This document shows, one piece after another, positions 52,937 through 61,408 of a stretch of 64,000 nt of DNA. Position numbers and translations under genes: made by a program. Under the pieces are notes generated by a model. That model was not told the DNA's origin, ran no database searches, and was given only the letters and a program-made list of their open reading frames with translations. Source of the DNA: Hyphomicrobium sp. CS1BSMeth3 (GTDB lineage Bacteria > Pseudomonadota > Alphaproteobacteria > Rhizobiales > Hyphomicrobiaceae); the NCBI RefSeq assembly GCF_900117415.1, contig NZ_FPEI01000006.1:1860001-1924000 (forward strand), read 5' to 3'. How positions within the stretch are numbered: position 1 is the first letter of the stretch; each line of letters opens with the position of its first letter.

Positions 52937-55336
52937 TCACTTCACGGATGCGTCTGCCGTTTTCTCGGCCGCCTGATGCATCGGCAGCTCGATAATGAAC
53001 GTCGCTCCAATGCCCGGCTGGCCGTCGGCATCGATCGACCCGCCATGACGCTCGACGATCTTGCGAACCGTGGCGAGGCCCACGCCAGTGCCTTCGTATT
53101 CGAGGCGTCCGTGCAGGCGCTGGAAGATCGTGAAGATCTGCTCCTTGTATTTATTGTCGAAGCCGATGCCGTTGTCCCGGATTTCGATGCGCAAGTGCGG
53201 AGAGCGGTGGCCGGGACCTGAGCGGTCGGCGTCAGTCGAGCACGTGATATCGATCTCGGGCTTCACATCGGCTTTGCGGAACTTGAGCGCGTTCGCGAGC
53301 ACGTTCTGAAGCAACTGGCGCATCTGCGTTGCATCCGCGTCGACCGCAGGCAGCACCTCCGACTTGATAACGGCGCCGGTCTCCTCGATGCGGATCTGGA
53401 GGTCGGAGAGCACGCCGCTCAACACCTCGCCGAGCTCCACTCGCGTGAACGGTTTTGCCTTCGTGGTCACGCGTGAGTAGTCGAGCAGGTCGTTGATGAG
53501 GCGCCGCATCCTGCCGGCAGCATTCTGCATCCGGTCGAGGAACATCCTTCCGTCATCGGGGAGATCCTTGCCGAAGCGCGTGACGAGGCGGTCGCCGAAA
53601 GCCTCGATCTTGCGCAGCGGCTCCTGCAGATCGTGCGACGCCACGTAGGCGAAATCCTGAAGCTCGCGGTTCGATCGCTCGAGCTTCTGCGTATAGTCGC
53701 GCATCTGCTCGGCGTGCCGCTCGCTGTCGGACACGTCCATGCAGGTGGCGATCGTCCCGCCGTCCGGCATCGGCTCGCTGACGACCGCGATCACGCGCCC
53801 ATCGCGCAAATGCTGCTTGAAGGTGCGGCGCGTCTTCTGATGGCGGGTCTCGTGCCGCTCCTTCAGAACGCGGTGCGCCTCTTCCTCAGTGTAGTTGCCG
53901 ACGCTGGCGCTGTGCATCATGACATCGCCCAGCGCGACGCCCGGCTTCACCACGTCCGGCGACAGGCAGTACATTTCGAGATAGCGGCGATTGCAGATGA
54001 TCAAGCGCTGCTCCGCATCGTACATGGCGACACCCTGCACCATGTTGTGCATGACGGCGTCGAGCTGCATGTGCTGGGCGGCGAAGCGCGCATTCAGCTT
54101 CTCGCGTTGCGTGATGTCTTCATGCGTGCTGACGAGGCTGCCGTCCGGCATGGGGAGCCGCAGGACGGCAATGGAGCGCCCATCGGCCAATCTCAGGACC
54201 GTAGAAACTTTCTCCCTGAAGGTGGCGACGCCATCCTCCACGAATCGCTGACCATCGATGCTTCCGTAAACGCCGGTTGCGACGCGGGCCTCCAGAATAG
54301 CCTTCAAGCTGGTGCCGGGCTTGATGTGCTCCGGCGCCAGGCCATAGATCTCTGCGTAGCGGCGATTGGCGAAAACGACATTCTGGTCGGCATCGAACAG
54401 GCACAGACCCTGGGACATGTTGTCCAGGAGAATGTCGAACATCTTGTTCCGCGAATGCAGTTCGCGAGTGACACGGACGAGGTCGGCCTCGCGCTGCTTG
54501 AGATGCGTGATATCGGAGCGCGTCTGCACGTTCTCGCCACGAGAGGTGCGCATCTCGTTGACCAGGTGCCAGCGGCCGTCGGCAAGGCGGACCTCGGTGG
54601 GAATGCCAAGCCTACGATGGTGCTTGAGGGCAGCGGCGAGATAGGTCTCGGCCGTGTGGCCCCTCATGTCAAAGCCGCCGCGGCGAATCTCCTCCGCGAG
54701 CAGAGCCTCGTAGGACGCACCGCGCACGATGAGCTCGCCGATGAGCGACCGGCACTCCACGTACTTGCGATTGAAGACGACGAGCTTCTCGTCGGCATCG
54801 AAGAGCGCGAAGCCCTCCGCCATGACGTCGAGCGCGTGGGTCATGCGCTGGCGCGCGTTCGCGGCAATCTGGGCAAACTGCACGTTGAGGTCCGTCACGG
54901 TCGCCGACGGCTCCACTTCGCGGACGGTCTCGATGAGCGTGCCGCTTTCGAGGCACGAGCGGTGCACCTCGACGAGCTTGGCATTCGGGGCGACGTAGCG
55001 CAGCGCGTCGTGCGAACCCGGGGCAATGCCGTCCATGACGGCCTTCATGCGGTCCGCGATCTGCTCGTCCGAGAGTTCCTGCCGCTCGAGGACGCGGCGC
55101 ACGAGATCGACGAATCGGGCACCGATCACGACCTCCTCCGGCGTATGGCCGCGGAGCACGCGATAGGTATCATTGCAGGCGATGAGGCGCAGTTCCTTGT
55201 CGAACATCGCAAGGCCAACGCTCGCGCCCGCGAGCAGCGCTCCAGTGCCCTCTACGGGCCCGGCGCCAGCGACACCGTGATCATGGCTCGGCACTTCCAC
55301 CCCTGACAGTGCCAAAGCGCCAGACAGAACGGTCAT
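52937..55336 (-). CDS. Multi-PAS soluble sensor histidine kinase
   Basis: A 799-residue kinase without TM segments. Four or five PAS-type domains occupy about residues 25-560; three of them show the repeated pattern MFDKELRLIACNDTY, LFDADEKLVVFNRKY and LFDADQNVVFANRRY. The HisKA domain has DFAYVASHDLQEPLRKIEAFG with the phospho-His, and an HATPase domain follows (DNGIGFDNKYKEQIF, YEGTGVGLATV). A response regulator gene is not adjacent, so the partner is unknown. The start is set at 55336 by the first in-frame ATG. Confidence 0.9.
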   Translation of the reverse strand: MTVLSGALALSGVEVPSHDHGVAGAGPVEGTGALLAGASVGLAMFDKELRLIACNDTYRVLRGHTPEEVVIGARFVDLVRRVLERQELSDEQIADRMKAVMDGIAPGSHDALRYVAPNAKLVEVHRSCLESGTLIETVREVEPSATVTDLNVQFAQIAANARQRMTHALDVMAEGFALFDADEKLVVFNRKYVECRSLIGELIVRGASYEALLAEEIRRGGFDMRGHTAETYLAAALKHHRRLGIPTEVRLADGRWHLVNEMRTSRGENVQTRSDITHLKQREADLVRVTRELHSRNKMFDILLDNMSQGLCLFDADQNVVFANRRYAEIYGLAPEHIKPGTSLKAILEARVATGVYGSIDGQRFVEDGVATFREKVSTVLRLADGRSIAVLRLPMPDGSLVSTHEDITQREKLNARFAAQHMQLDAVMHNMVQGVAMYDAEQRLIICNRRYLEMYCLSPDVVKPGVALGDVMMHSASVGNYTEEEAHRVLKERHETRHQKTRRTFKQHLRDGRVIAVVSEPMPDGGTIATCMDVSDSERHAEQMRDYTQKLERSNRELQDFAYVASHDLQEPLRKIEAFGDRLVTRFGKDLPDDGRMFLDRMQNAAGRMRRLINDLLDYSRVTTKAKPFTRVELGEVLSGVLSDLQIRIEETGAVIKSEVLPAVDADATQMRQLLQNVLANALKFRKADVKPEIDITCSTDADRSGPGHRSPHLRIEIRDNGIGFDNKYKEQIFTIFQRLHGRLEYEGTGVGLATVRKIVERHGGSIDADGQPGIGATFIIELPMHQAAEKTADASVK

Positions 55337-55582
55337 CCCACGTTCCTCGATTTACCCCCGGAGATCCTGAGGCCGATCAATGGCACATGGCCATTTAAGA
55401 ACTGCTAAGCGAACTTGCCGGGGGAGCCATCATCGGCTGGCCATCACGCAACACGCCCGTAACATCATGATTTTAAATAATAAATATCCGAGCGCCGCGA
55501 CCGACAGATTGGCTTTGCGGCAGACCGACGATCAGACCGGTGATGTCGGAAAGGCCGGGCAGGCGACGCCGAACCTCTGGCC

Positions 55583-56317
55583 TCAGACAAGTCCGAGACT
55601 GCGTGCCGTCCTCCCGCGCCAGCCTTCGGCCTCGAAGCTCGCGACGAGCACCTGGGGGTCATAGACGGCGTCCAGCCACTCCCCGAACGGGATCGGCGTT
55701 CGGGCATGGTGCTCGAGGTACGTCTCGAAGAGGTGATCGAGGATGCCGGTCTTGGTGAGGCTCACATGGCCGTAACGCAGGGATAGTTGGTGCCGCGCCT
55801 CATCGACGGGCACGCCCTCGCGAAAAATGAGATAGAGCGCGCAGAAGAGGCCTGTGCGGTCGGATCCGGACTTGCAGTGAATGAGCGTCGGGCCGTCGAT
55901 CTCCGCAATCAAGGTCCGCATGGTGGCAATGTCATTGCGCGTCGGGGCCGCACGCGACCTCAGGCGGAGGTTGATCAGATCGAGCCCCAGCCGCGCGCAG
56001 GTCTCCTGCTCGAGCCAAAACCCGCCGTGCTCTTCCTCGCCGCGCAGATTGATGACCTTGCGAACACCGCGCCCTGCCGCCGCCCGCAAATGGCGCGGCG
56101 CCGGCTGTGCCGAACGCCAAATACCCTCGGCGACCTGGTGAACGTTGCAATAGACTTCGCGGACCACGCCGTAGTCGATCAGCCAGAGATCGAGATGGTG
56201 CACCGCCGGACCGAACCGGTTCACCAGCCACCGTGGCAGGGTGGCAGCCGTCTGGGCCTGCCACGCACGCGCGGCTTTGCGAAGGCGCCGCCGTTGTTGT
56301 CCCGCCAGCTTTCCCAT
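55583..56317 (-). CDS. Tyrosine/dual-specificity protein phosphatase
   Basis: About 244 residues from the ATG at 56317 (MGKLAGQQRR); an ATG at 56359 would add 14. The catalytic P-loop is HCKSGSDRTGLFCALYLI, matching C-X5-R with Cys at residue 148 from the shorter start. The general-acid Asp is probably in the region upstream of it. No signal or TM is present. Phosphatases of this type resemble DSP/PTP of bacteria and act on proteins or phosphoinositides. It lies next to the multi-PAS kinase gene on the same strand. Confidence 0.82.
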   Translation of the reverse strand: MGKLAGQQRRRLRKAARAWQAQTAATLPRWLVNRFGPAVHHLDLWLIDYGVVREVYCNVHQVAEGIWRSAQPAPRHLRAAAGRGVRKVINLRGEEEHGGFWLEQETCARLGLDLINLRLRSRAAPTRNDIATMRTLIAEIDGPTLIHCKSGSDRTGLFCALYLIFREGVPVDEARHQLSLRYGHVSLTKTGILDHLFETYLEHHARTPIPFGEWLDAVYDPQVLVASFEAEGWRGRTARSLGLV

Positions 56318-56806
56318 AGGGCGATCGTGACCAGTTCTATTGCCATGCACCGGGGGCAAAGGCGCGCCACTCGAAACCCAGGCACGCGCCAGCTTTTCCG
56401 CAACCCGGCTTCCCCCACCCCTTGGCGAACGTCATTATCGCCTGTATCGATGACAAGCAAATGCGGTTGCGGTCGCACGGCTGTCGGCGCCGCACGAGGC
56501 TAACCGCGGGGACCGCCGAGCGCGGCGATATGGCACCGGACGGGCGCGCCAATTTAGGTCTAAAGGGACCAACTGCGTCAGAACGACGCCCCGTCCACGG
56601 CGTTGCCGGAGCGGTGGCGTCTGGTCTGCAGCACGATCGATCTGCGCCAGCCGGAAACGTGTTTGGCTGCACCTCGTACTTGGAGAGTCTCGTTTGCAGG
56701 CCGAAGTTCCAACCGGAACACAGAGCGGACTTCCACATGCGGGCACGCTCATCGTCCATGTCGTCGCGCGTCTCGCATTCTTGGCGGTGCTAGGGAGCGT
56801 GGCGGC
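56318..56806. other. Divergent intergenic stretch (about 490 bp)
   Basis: Between the phosphatase and waaA. Frames here are not convincing genes. No strong palindrome, tRNA or repeat is visible. It holds the promoters for both flanking genes. Confidence 0.4.
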
Positions 56807-58117
56807 ATGAGCAGCCGGGCCGCAATCAGCGAACGTCATTCCCTCCCCTTGGGCCTGCACGCCTATCGCGCCGTGATGTCGCTCGCCCGGCCGGCACTCT
56901 GGCTGCTCCTGCGCCGCCGGGCCGAACGCGGCAAGGAGGATCAGGCGCGTCGAGCCGAGCGTTACGGGATCGCCGGCCTTGCGCGCCCCGACGGCGATCT
57001 CCTTTGGCTGCACGCGGCGAGCGTCGGCGAGACCAATGCCGTACTTCCCCTGATCGAGCGCCTGCTCGCCGCCCGCAAGAGCCTCACCATTCTTCTCACC
57101 ACCGGCACGGTGACCTCTGCCGGTCTCGCGGCGAAGCGTTTGCCGGCACGCGCACTGCACCAATATCTCCCCCTCGACTCCGTGCCGTACGTGCGGCGGT
57201 TTCTCGATCACTGGCGGCCGACGGTCGCCGTGCTGACCGAGCAGGAGATCTGGCCGAACCTCATTCTCGAAGCTCACGCGCGCGGCATACGCCTCGCCCT
57301 CATCAACGCCCGCATGTCCGGGCGCAGCCTTGCGCGCTGGCAGGGCAAGCCGAATGTCGCCAAGGCCCTCTTCGGCCGTCTCGATGCCGTCCTCGCCCAG
57401 AATGAGCAGCTCGCCGGTGCGCTGGCCTCGCTCGGTGCCATGAATGCGGCGGCTGTCGGCAATCTCAAGCTCGACGCCCCGCTCCTCCCCGTCGACGCGG
57501 CAGCGGCAAAGGCGCTCAGCGAGGGCCTCGCAGGCAGGCCACGCTTTCTTGCCGCCAGCACACACCCCGGCGAAGAGGCCGTCATCGCCGACGCCCACCG
57601 CATTATGCGGTCGACCTTGCCCGATCTCTGCACGATCATCGCACCACGCCATCCGCACCGCGGCCCTCAGATCGCCGCCGATCTCTCCGCCGCCGGTCAT
57701 GTGGTTTCTGTTCGCTCGCGCGGCGAGCTGCCTCGATCCGATGTCGGCATCTACATCGCCGATACGATCGGCGAGCTCGGCACGCTTTATTCCGTCGCTC
57801 GCACTGCATTCATCGGCGGCTCGCTCGTGGAGCGGGGTGGCCAGAACCCGATTGAAGCTGCGCGTCTCGGCGCGAGCGTGCTCGTCGGCCCCTCGCGTTC
57901 GAGCTTCCTCGACATCTACGAGCCGCTGCTCGCGGCCGGCGGCGCAGTCGAAGTCGGCAACAGCGAGGACGTCGCGCACCAAGTGCTCGCATGGATCAAG
58001 GATCCGGCGAGCCGCGATGCCGTCGCGGCCACCGCGACGTCGACTCTCGATCGTCTCTCGGGCGGCCTCGAGCGAACCACCCAGGCCATCATCGCCATGC
58101 TGAATCAACGGACTTGA
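56807..58117 (+). CDS. waaA: 3-deoxy-D-manno-octulosonic acid (Kdo) transferase
   Basis: A 436-residue GT-B glycosyltransferase that adds Kdo to lipid IVA in the inner membrane. It has an N-terminal hydrophobic segment, LWLHAASVGETNAVLPLIERLL, TEQEIWPNLILEA and a C-terminal GGSLVERGGQNPIEAARLGASV, the Kdo-transferase signature. The start is at ATG 56807; the frame is open upstream but without homology. The stop codon (58115-58117) lies inside palindrome R6, so the last residues are encoded by the repeat. Confidence 0.93.
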   Translation: MSSRAAISERHSLPLGLHAYRAVMSLARPALWLLLRRRAERGKEDQARRAERYGIAGLARPDGDLLWLHAASVGETNAVLPLIERLLAARKSLTILLTTGTVTSAGLAAKRLPARALHQYLPLDSVPYVRRFLDHWRPTVAVLTEQEIWPNLILEAHARGIRLALINARMSGRSLARWQGKPNVAKALFGRLDAVLAQNEQLAGALASLGAMNAAAVGNLKLDAPLLPVDAAAAKALSEGLAGRPRFLAASTHPGEEAVIADAHRIMRSTLPDLCTIIAPRHPHRGPQIAADLSAAGHVVSVRSRGELPRSDVGIYIADTIGELGTLYSVARTAFIGGSLVERGGQNPIEAARLGASVLVGPSRSSFLDIYEPLLAAGGAVEVGNSEDVAHQVLAWIKDPASRDAVAATATSTLDRLSGGLERTTQAIIAMLNQRT

Positions 58118-58166
58118 AATTCGCCTCACCTTGAGGCGGGGCCGGGAGCGAATTTCAAGTCCGTTG
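58106..58166. repeat. Long palindromic element R6 (first of a pair)
   Basis: CAACGGACTTGAAATTCGC and GCGAATTTCAAGTCCGTTG (19-bp perfect arms) with a 23-base loop. It overlaps the waaA stop codon. Confidence 0.9.
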
Positions 58167-58183
58167 CTCTAGAGCCATTGCGT

Positions 58184-58261
58184 CTAAAGCGTCTTCGGAC
58201 CTCGAATGCGACTTCGAGCCCGACCCGAACCGCGGGTTGCATTCGAGGTTCGATGCTTTAG
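58184..58261. repeat. Long palindromic element R7 (second of the pair)
   Basis: Outer arms CTAAAGCGTC/GATGCTTTAG, inner arms GGACCTCGAATGCGAC/GTTGCATTCGAGGTTC, loop about 23 bases, related to R3. It begins 17 bp after R6. Confidence 0.87.
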
Positions 58262-58357
58262 CGAAACCGCGGGTTACCTGGGCAGCACACACGCCGCCCG
58301 AGCGCGCTTCACCTGTCAGAGGAATCGCGCAGCAGCTCCGTCCGACACGGTGACGCT

Positions 58358-58957
58358 CTAGGCGTGTCCGGCCTCGCTATGGAGATGAGAGAGCTCGATG
58401 CCGATCTTGGAAAGCGCACGGACATACTTGAGCTCGAGGTCCGTATCGAAAATCAAATCGCGGTCGGCTGGACAGTGCAGCCACCCGTTGGCGCCGATCT
58501 CGGCCTCGAGCTGACCAGCCCCCCACCCCGCGTAGCCGAGCGCCAGCACCGAGCGGCGCGGGCCTTGCCCGGAAGCCATGGCTTTCAAGATCTCGATCGT
58601 CGCCGTCAGGCAGATGCCATCGCTGATGGCGAGCGTGGCCTCCTCGGCAAAGTAGTCATTGGTGTGGAGGACGAAGCCGCGCTCCGTCGAGACCGGACCG
58701 CCGTTCAGCACGCTCTGCTCCAGGAACGCCTCGGCCCCGCCCTCGCCGATCCCGAGCTGCTCGACGAGATCGCCGAGCGATACATCCGACGAGCGCTGAT
58801 TGACGATGAGCCCCATCGCCCCCTCGGACGAATGCGAGCACATGTAAATCACGGACCGGCGAAACCGGCGGTCGCCCATCGTCGGCATGGCGACGAGAAG
58901 CTGCCCGCTGAGATAGCTCGGCCCCGAGACGCGACGTTTGCGTGCCTGATCCATCAT
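58358..58957 (-). CDS. YqgE/AlgH family protein
   Basis: A 199-residue soluble protein of the UPF0301 (YqgE/AlgH, formerly DUF179) family. It starts [36 protein letters not shown] and has the central [15 protein letters not shown] and [20 protein letters not shown], both typical. Function is still unknown despite its wide distribution. It is divergent from the DsbD-alpha-like gene. Confidence 0.93.
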   Translation of the reverse strand: MMDQARKRRVSGPSYLSGQLLVAMPTMGDRRFRRSVIYMCSHSSEGAMGLIVNQRSSDVSLGDLVEQLGIGEGGAEAFLEQSVLNGGPVSTERGFVLHTNDYFAEEATLAISDGICLTATIEILKAMASGQGPRRSVLALGYAGWGAGQLEAEIGANGWLHCPADRDLIFDTDLELKYVRALSKIGIELSHLHSEAGHA

Positions 58958-59141
58958 CCGACATTAACGCTTGCCGCCACCTGCTGTGAAGTCGTGTTTT
59001 GCGTTGCAACGTCGCCATGGTGTTGCCATAGCGTTGAAAGTGCGTTGTGACATTGTACGCACTTAAACTTGATCTGCCGCGAGCGGAACGTCACTTCACT
59101 TCACGAGGCGCCACGCTACGATCCGCGCCGAGGAGGCCAAC

Positions 59142-59999
59142 GTGCACCGTTTCCTGACGACCTTTATCGCCGGAGCTCTGCTCTTCGCGACCGCGCAAGT
59201 CAGCGTCGCCGAGCCTGCAGCTCTCGCTTCTGCGTGGACTGGCGAAAATCATACGCGCGCCCGTCTCATTGCGGGCGGCCCCGCAGCGGACAGCCCCCGT
59301 GGCACAATAGCCGTCGGCGTCGAGATTGAGCTGGCGGACGGCTGGAAGACCTACTGGCGCAATCCAGGCTCGTCCGGCGTGCCGCCGCAGATCGACTGGG
59401 CAGCCTCATCGAACCTGGCCTCGGCAGAGCTGCGCTATCCTGCCCCCACGCGCTACACGGAGCGCGAGGGCGATATCATCGGCTACAAGAAGCGACTGAT
59501 CTTTCCGGTCGCCGTTCGGCCCGCTGATCCGACGCGCGACGTCAAGCTCGTCCTCGCGATCGAGTACGGCGTCTGCAAGGACATCTGCATACCTGTGCAG
59601 ACGCGCCTCGAGATCGCTCTTCCACCCGGGGCTGCCGAGCAGTCGATGGGCAGCCAGCTCGCCAAGGCTTTCGACCGGGTACCGCGGCCACGCGACGCAC
59701 GTCGCCCGAACGATCCGGAGCTGCGCAAAGCCAAGATCGAGCTCGATGGGCCTCAGCCCATGATTCGCCTTGATGTCGCTTTCCCGGGAGGCACCGAAGG
59801 CGCCGACGTGTTCGTCGAGGTCCCCGACGGCATGTGGATCCCGATGGCGAAGCCGGCAGGGGCGCCGCAGGGCGATACGGCGAGCTTCGTGGTCAACCTG
59901 GCGGACGGCGCCGATGTCAGCAGTCTCAAGGGCAAGAGCGTGCGTGTCACGCTGGTCTCGCCCCGTGGCCAATCCGAGGCCTCTCTGAAGCTCGACTGA
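59142..59999 (+). CDS. Periplasmic DsbD-alpha-like protein
   Basis: A 285-residue exported protein. The signal peptide is about residues 1-23 (ending SVAEP), and the start is GTG 59142. The N-terminal domain resembles the alpha domain of DsbD/ScsB (GWKTYWRNPGSSGVPPQ ... IGYKKRLIFPV ... EYGVCKDICIPV), with a pair of Cys (Cys145, Cys149). No TM or thioredoxin domain follows, so it is a stand-alone alpha domain. It probably exchanges electrons with a membrane reductase encoded elsewhere, as DsbD does for TlpA-type partners. Confidence 0.85.
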   Translation: MHRFLTTFIAGALLFATAQVSVAEPAALASAWTGENHTRARLIAGGPAADSPRGTIAVGVEIELADGWKTYWRNPGSSGVPPQIDWAASSNLASAELRYPAPTRYTEREGDIIGYKKRLIFPVAVRPADPTRDVKLVLAIEYGVCKDICIPVQTRLEIALPPGAAEQSMGSQLAKAFDRVPRPRDARRPNDPELRKAKIELDGPQPMIRLDVAFPGGTEGADVFVEVPDGMWIPMAKPAGAPQGDTASFVVNLADGADVSSLKGKSVRVTLVSPRGQSEASLKLD

Positions 60000-60101
60000 G
60001 TGGAATTTCTCTGCGCAGGCACGCTTGCACTCCTGGGGGACGCACTATATGGTCCGCCCGCCGCTAGATCCGGGCCTCCTGCAGGTTTCGGGCGCGGTTC
60101 C

Positions 60102-60191
60102 GGAGAGGTGGCAGAGTGGTCGATCGCGCCGCACTCGAAATGCGGAGTACGGGCAACCGTACCGGGGGTTCGAATCCCTCCCTCTCCGCCA
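60102..60191 (+). tRNA. tRNA-Ser (CGA anticodon)
   Basis: A 90-base tRNA with a long variable arm, as expected for Ser. Acceptor GGAGAGG/CCTCTCC (60102-60108 and 60181-60187), discriminator G, then a coded CCA (60189-60191). The anticodon loop CTCGAAA sits between CCGCA and TGCGG. The T arm has GGTTCGAATCC. It borders the phage-like region, so its 3' end is a likely integration site. Confidence 0.95.
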
Positions 60192-60285
60192 GAAAAATTT
60201 CATACGCGCTTGATAATACTGGATAATTATTGGAAATTCTATATTTGATCCAGCGTCGGCCCCAGCGTTGGTTATAGGTATCCTG

Positions 60286-60846
60286 CTACGTGTCTCCCGC
60301 CGACCGCTGTCGCTCGCGTTCCGCATGCCACCGCTCCAGAGCCGGCATCCCGAACGTAGCGATAGGACCAAGACGCCTCTGTAGCGAACAGAGCGGCGGG
60401 ATATCGGTAGGATCTCCGCCTCGTGCGCGCGTCTCCTCGCCATCGGCCCAGATCTCTACAAGTTGCTTGCACGTGGGCTCGTCCGCCTCAATGCTTAGTC
60501 GGCGCGCCTTGGCCTCCCTTAGGTTTTCTGGCGTGGGCTTCCATCTCTCGATTTCTTCCGCCAAGTTCGTGAAGCGCCTGCACAAATCGTCGTACTGCGC
60601 GGCGACCTTCTCTGTCTTCACAAAGTAGTCCGCCGTTGAGGCGAGCGCGACAAGTGCGCTTAAGGCCGCCGCAGCTCCAGGCCACCACCACATCGCACTA
60701 GCGAAAGCCACCGATGAGAATACGATATTGCCAAGCAAGATGAACTGATGCGTGCTCCTATAAAAGTCGCGCATCTTCGCGTGATAGCGACGGCTCTTAT
60801 GAACACCGAACGAGGTCTCATAGTACGGGCTTTCGTCCCAGCTCAT
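60286..60846 (-). CDS. SLATT-like two-TM protein
   Basis: 186 residues. An N-terminal segment (YYETSFGVHKSRRYHAKMRDFYRSTHQF) leads into two TM helices (about residues 35-54 and 57-75), followed by a coiled, charged region (KTEKVAAQYDDLCRRFTNLAEEIERW). This matches the general pattern of SLATT-type 2TM proteins, proposed membrane-acting effectors in SMODS/SLOG systems and also found in phage elements. No nucleotide cyclase or SLOG partner is adjacent here. The start at 60846 has GGAGG a few bases upstream. Confidence 0.7.
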   Translation of the reverse strand: MSWDESPYYETSFGVHKSRRYHAKMRDFYRSTHQFILLGNIVFSSVAFASAMWWWPGAAAALSALVALASTADYFVKTEKVAAQYDDLCRRFTNLAEEIERWKPTPENLREAKARRLSIEADEPTCKQLVEIWADGEETRARGGDPTDIPPLCSLQRRLGPIATFGMPALERWHAERERQRSAGDT

Positions 60847-60876
60847 CCGCGGCCTCCGTGGCCCGCTTGCTCCGTC

Positions 60877-61017
60877 CTATGGGCGCTTCGGACGTGGCTT
60901 CCTCCAATCGGGAACTTTGGCAGTTTTCTTAGCCGCCTTCTTGGCGCCACGCACTCTCTTGGAAGCGGCCTTATTGATGCGCTTCCCGGATTTGCCAGCG
61001 GACTTGTTTTTCGCCAT
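60877..61017 (-). CDS. DWRKP micro-protein 3 (46 aa)
   Basis: A short frame from ATG 61017 to TAG 60877, 46 residues and Lys/Ala/Arg rich, ending in VPDWRKPRPKRP. Too short for usual ORF callers. It shares the DWRKP motif with the two genes upstream. It lies directly upstream of the SLATT-like gene (31 bp gap). A clear ribosome site is not visible. Function unknown; very basic, so it may bind nucleic acid or membranes. Confidence 0.6.
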   Translation of the reverse strand: MAKNKSAGKSGKRINKAASKRVRGAKKAAKKTAKVPDWRKPRPKRP

Positions 61018-61033
61018 GGCAGGCTGCGTTAGA

Positions 61034-61159
61034 TCACTTTGATTTGCCAGCCGGCTTCGACACAGGAGGCTTCGGCGGTGGTGCCGGCTTTCTCCAGTCC
61101 ATAGTATTTTGTCGTATTGGCTTGCTCGCGGGGCGTCGAGCGTCAGGTGCTTTTGCCAT
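61034..61159 (-). CDS. DWRKP micro-protein 2 (41 aa)
   Basis: 41 residues from ATG 61159 with an AGGAGAG ribosome site 7 bases upstream. It is MAKAPDARRPASKP then TMDWRKPAPPPKPPVSKP, and is Pro/Lys rich at the C-terminus. The frame is open to 61279, but the ribosome site and the MAK start favour 61159. It is the middle gene of three with the shared motif. Confidence 0.65.
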   Translation of the reverse strand: MAKAPDARRPASKPIRQNTMDWRKPAPPPKPPVSKPAGKSK

Positions 61160-61220
61160 TGAAATCTCTCCTGCAGCAGTCAACGGACATGAACAGTCCC
61201 ATACCGCGGACGCGCTTCGG

Positions 61221-61337
61221 TCACTCGCGCGGCTTGGGTTTGGCCGGCGGTTTCGGCTTGCGCCAATCCGATGTTGCATCCCCTGGGGGTTTGTCCATCG
61301 GTTTGATCACTCTGTCGTCGCCAGAGCCTCTTGCCAT
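61221..61337 (-). CDS. DWRKP micro-protein 1 (38 aa)
   Basis: 38 residues from ATG 61337 with the ribosome site AAGGAGG nine bases upstream. The start is MARGSGDDRVIKPMDKP and the motif is TSDWRKPKPPAKPKP. It is in a different reading frame from the overlapping longer frames and was found by hand. It is the first gene of the trio in transcription order. Confidence 0.6.
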   Translation of the reverse strand: MARGSGDDRVIKPMDKPPGDATSDWRKPKPPAKPKPRE

Positions 61338-61408
61338 TGAACCCTCCTTCGGTCGATTTTGCTTGCGGCAATATGAATCTTCTCCAGTGATTCGGCCCCA
61401 TACGCAAA

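Noticed and set aside
56435-58129. A 564-codon minus-strand frame opposite waaA
   Set aside because: It carries no domain and overlaps waaA, whose motifs are clear.
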